Below are positions 6,047 to 7,185 of a DNA stretch of 7,185 nucleotides, one piece after another. The stretch comes from Candidatus Hydrogenedentota bacterium (lineage in GTDB: Bacteria; Hydrogenedentota; Hydrogenedentia; Hydrogenedentales; SLHB01): NCBI GenBank assembly GCA_003552765.1, contig PUOI01000085.1, positions 1 through 7,185 of the forward strand, read 5' to 3'. The notes under the pieces are model-generated. The model did not search any database. It was given only the letters and a program-made list of their open reading frames with translations, and was not told where the DNA came from. A program made the translations under genes and the position numbers. Every line of letters starts with the position of its first letter. Positions within the stretch are counted from its first letter, which is position 1.

Positions 6047-7185
6047 CTATCCCTTGTGATCCTGTACGATGCTGCGCACCAGCCCCTCAAGACGTTCTAT
6101 GTGCGCTCGTTCATCAAAGCGCTCTTGCGCCTCCCGCACCGCTTTGGACGCCAGTTGCGCACGAAGGCGTTCGTCCCGAAGGAGCGAAAGTATTCGCTCC
6201 GCGCCAAACTTCTCCGGTTCTTGCTTCGTCCAATCCACCAGAAAACCCGTCTCCCCGTCAACGACAACTTCCGGTATGCCGCCAATTTTGGAGGCCACAC
6301 ACGGCAACCCCATCGCCATTGCCTCCATAAAAGCTAGTCCCAAGCCTTCCTTTTCGCTGAAAAGCACCTTAATCCATGCCCGTTGCAATCGATCGCGAAC
6401 GCCTTCGCGCGGGAGTTTACCGCAAAACACCACGTTGTCCGCCACCCCCAACTGCCGGGCATATTCCTCGAGGCCGCGCCAATAGGGACCATCGCCAATC
6501 AACCACAACTGCGCCGCGGACTCCGTCTCCACCACCTGGGCGAACACGCGGAGCAATGTCCGGTGCGCCTTGTTGTGACCCAGCCGGGCCACGGTCACCA
6601 GCGTGGGCCTTTCCTCCTTCGCTACATCAGGCGCGGGCTGGAAGAAATCCAGGTCAATCCCTAGATTGCTCTGCAAAATCGGACTCTTCACCCCCAACCC
6701 GCGCACATAGTCTTGGGCATATGCCGTAGTAACGACTACCCCCGCGCAGTGCGCGTCAATCCAGCGGAGGCTGCGATGAGGTACGGTATAAAAATCACTC
6801 CCGTGCATCCAAAGCAAAAACGGTCTTCCCAGCCGCCTAGCCGCGATGGCGCTGCTCACCGCGTTGTCATAGCCAAAATGGTTGATCAAAACATCCCACT
6901 CGCGGCGCGCAATTCGCGAAGCCAACTCACTTACACGCAATGCCGCGCGCACCTGTTTAACCAACGCCTTCGGCCGGCGCCCCGGAAACACGCTCGAAGA
7001 TCGCGGCAACGCATCGCGGATACCATAAAGCCCCGCCTTGCCACGGGGATAGCCCACCGAAAGCGGCGGGACGAAGTCTTTGAGCCGCCCCGCCTCCCAC
7101 GCCGCTTGATCGCCCGGAACGCGCGCCTCCACGGCAACCTCATGCCCTTTGGAACGCATGCCCCATATCTCATTCACCACAAACG
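6047..7185 (-). CDS. GT4-type (group 1) glycosyltransferase, N-terminus cut by window edge
   Basis: This is a GT-B fold retaining glycosyltransferase, predicted to add a sugar from a nucleotide donor to a surface glycan at the cytoplasmic face. The frame is open at the right edge. The visible start FVVNEIWGMRSKGHEV matches the TFI-x-x-E...L-x-x-x-GHEV block normally found about 10-20 residues from the N-terminus in this family, so only a short piece is missing and the GTG at 7180 is probably not the true start. Counting that GTG as residue 1, HGSDFY (126-131) is in the acceptor domain, LVTVARLGHNKAHRTLL (194-210) opens the donor domain, LIGDGPYWRGLEE (227-239) follows, and KEGLGLAFMEAMAMGLPCVAS (277-297) holds the E-x7-E pair E278/E286 for donor binding. 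GGIPEVVVDGETGFLVD (300-316) completes the signature. TAG at 6049-6047 is followed 7 bp later by the next glycosyltransferase. Confidence 0.93.
   Translation of the reverse strand, partial: FVVNEIWGMRSKGHEVAVEARVPGDQAAWEAGRLKDFVPPLSVGYPRGKAGLYGIRDALPRSSSVFPGRRPKALVKQVRAALRVSELASRIARREWDVLINHFGYDNAVSSAIAARRLGRPFLLWMHGSDFYTVPHRSLRWIDAHCAGVVVTTAYAQDYVRGLGVKSPILQSNLGIDLDFFQPAPDVAKEERPTLVTVARLGHNKAHRTLLRVFAQVVETESAAQLWLIGDGPYWRGLEEYARQLGVADNVVFCGKLPREGVRDRLQRAWIKVLFSEKEGLGLAFMEAMAMGLPCVASKIGGIPEVVVDGETGFLVDWTKQEPEKFGAERILSLLRDERLRAQLASKAVREAQERFDERAHIERLEGLVRSIVQDHKG
6050..6055 (-). promoter_or_regulatory. Ribosome binding site AAGGGA supporting the GT2 start
   Basis: The minus strand reads AAGGGA at 6055-6050, 10 nt before ATG 6039, inside the last codons of the upstream GT4 gene. 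It favours 6039 over the longer start at 6090. Confidence 0.45.

Larger units (their letters stand above)
2777..7185 (-). other. Probable surface-polysaccharide operon (partial)
   Basis: Four recognised genes read in the same direction with spacing of 7 bp (GT4 to GT2), 154-nt start-to-stop distance partly filled by a small ORF (GT2 to ligase), and a 4-nt overlap (ligase to epimerase). They combine two glycosyltransferases, a ligase/polymerase-type membrane protein and a nucleotide-sugar enzyme, the usual content of an O-antigen or exopolysaccharide locus. The promoter must lie to the right of the window. No initiating phosphoglycosyltransferase, flippase or chain-length regulator is present here. 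Confidence 0.75.

Noticed and set aside
6376..6729. Plus-strand open frames opposite the GT4 gene
   Set aside because: They are Pro/Arg/Ser-rich shadows of a gene with a clear E-x7-E glycosyltransferase signature on the other strand.

Overview
The window looks like chromosomal DNA from a moderately GC-rich bacterium, most likely one with a Gram-negative type envelope. The evidence for this is a set of surface-polysaccharide genes, including an O-antigen ligase/polymerase-type membrane protein. The gyrase A subunit lacks the insertion that enterobacterial GyrA carries between its coiled-coil helices and reads like the GyrA of many other phyla. I cannot place the organism further. An uncultured lineage is possible, but that is a guess.

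Layout. Positions 1-1794 (+) hold the 3' two-thirds of gyrA, cut by the left edge. After 34 bp, 1829-2773 (+) encodes a family 2 glycosyltransferase (GT2) of the rhamnosyltransferase-like type. Its stop codon faces the stop of an oppositely oriented gene across a 3-bp gap. The rest of the window is one minus-strand run, read from right to left. It contains a GT4-type glycosyltransferase cut by the right edge (7185-6047), a second GT2 glycosyltransferase (6039-5194), a possible 32-codon small ORF (5138-5040), an O-antigen ligase/polymerase-like multi-pass membrane protein (5046-3727), and an NAD-dependent sugar epimerase/dehydratase (3730-2777). Spacings are 7 bp, 55 bp to the small ORF, a 7-nt overlap and a 4-nt ATGA overlap, which supports a single operon.

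How the genes fit together. The epimerase/dehydratase would shape a nucleotide sugar. The three glycosyltransferases would assemble an oligosaccharide on a lipid carrier at the cytoplasmic face. The membrane protein would polymerise the glycan or transfer it to its acceptor on the outer face of the inner membrane. No flippase, chain-length regulator or initiating transferase is visible, so this is only part of a locus. The exact glycan cannot be read from the sequence.

No RNA gene, CRISPR array, insertion sequence or integrase was seen. The window is best described as a housekeeping gene abutting a variable surface-glycan locus. I found no convincing new type of system. The points most worth a second look are the possible small ORF translationally coupled to the ligase, the gyrA-glycosyltransferase junction, and the uneven base composition across the glycan genes.
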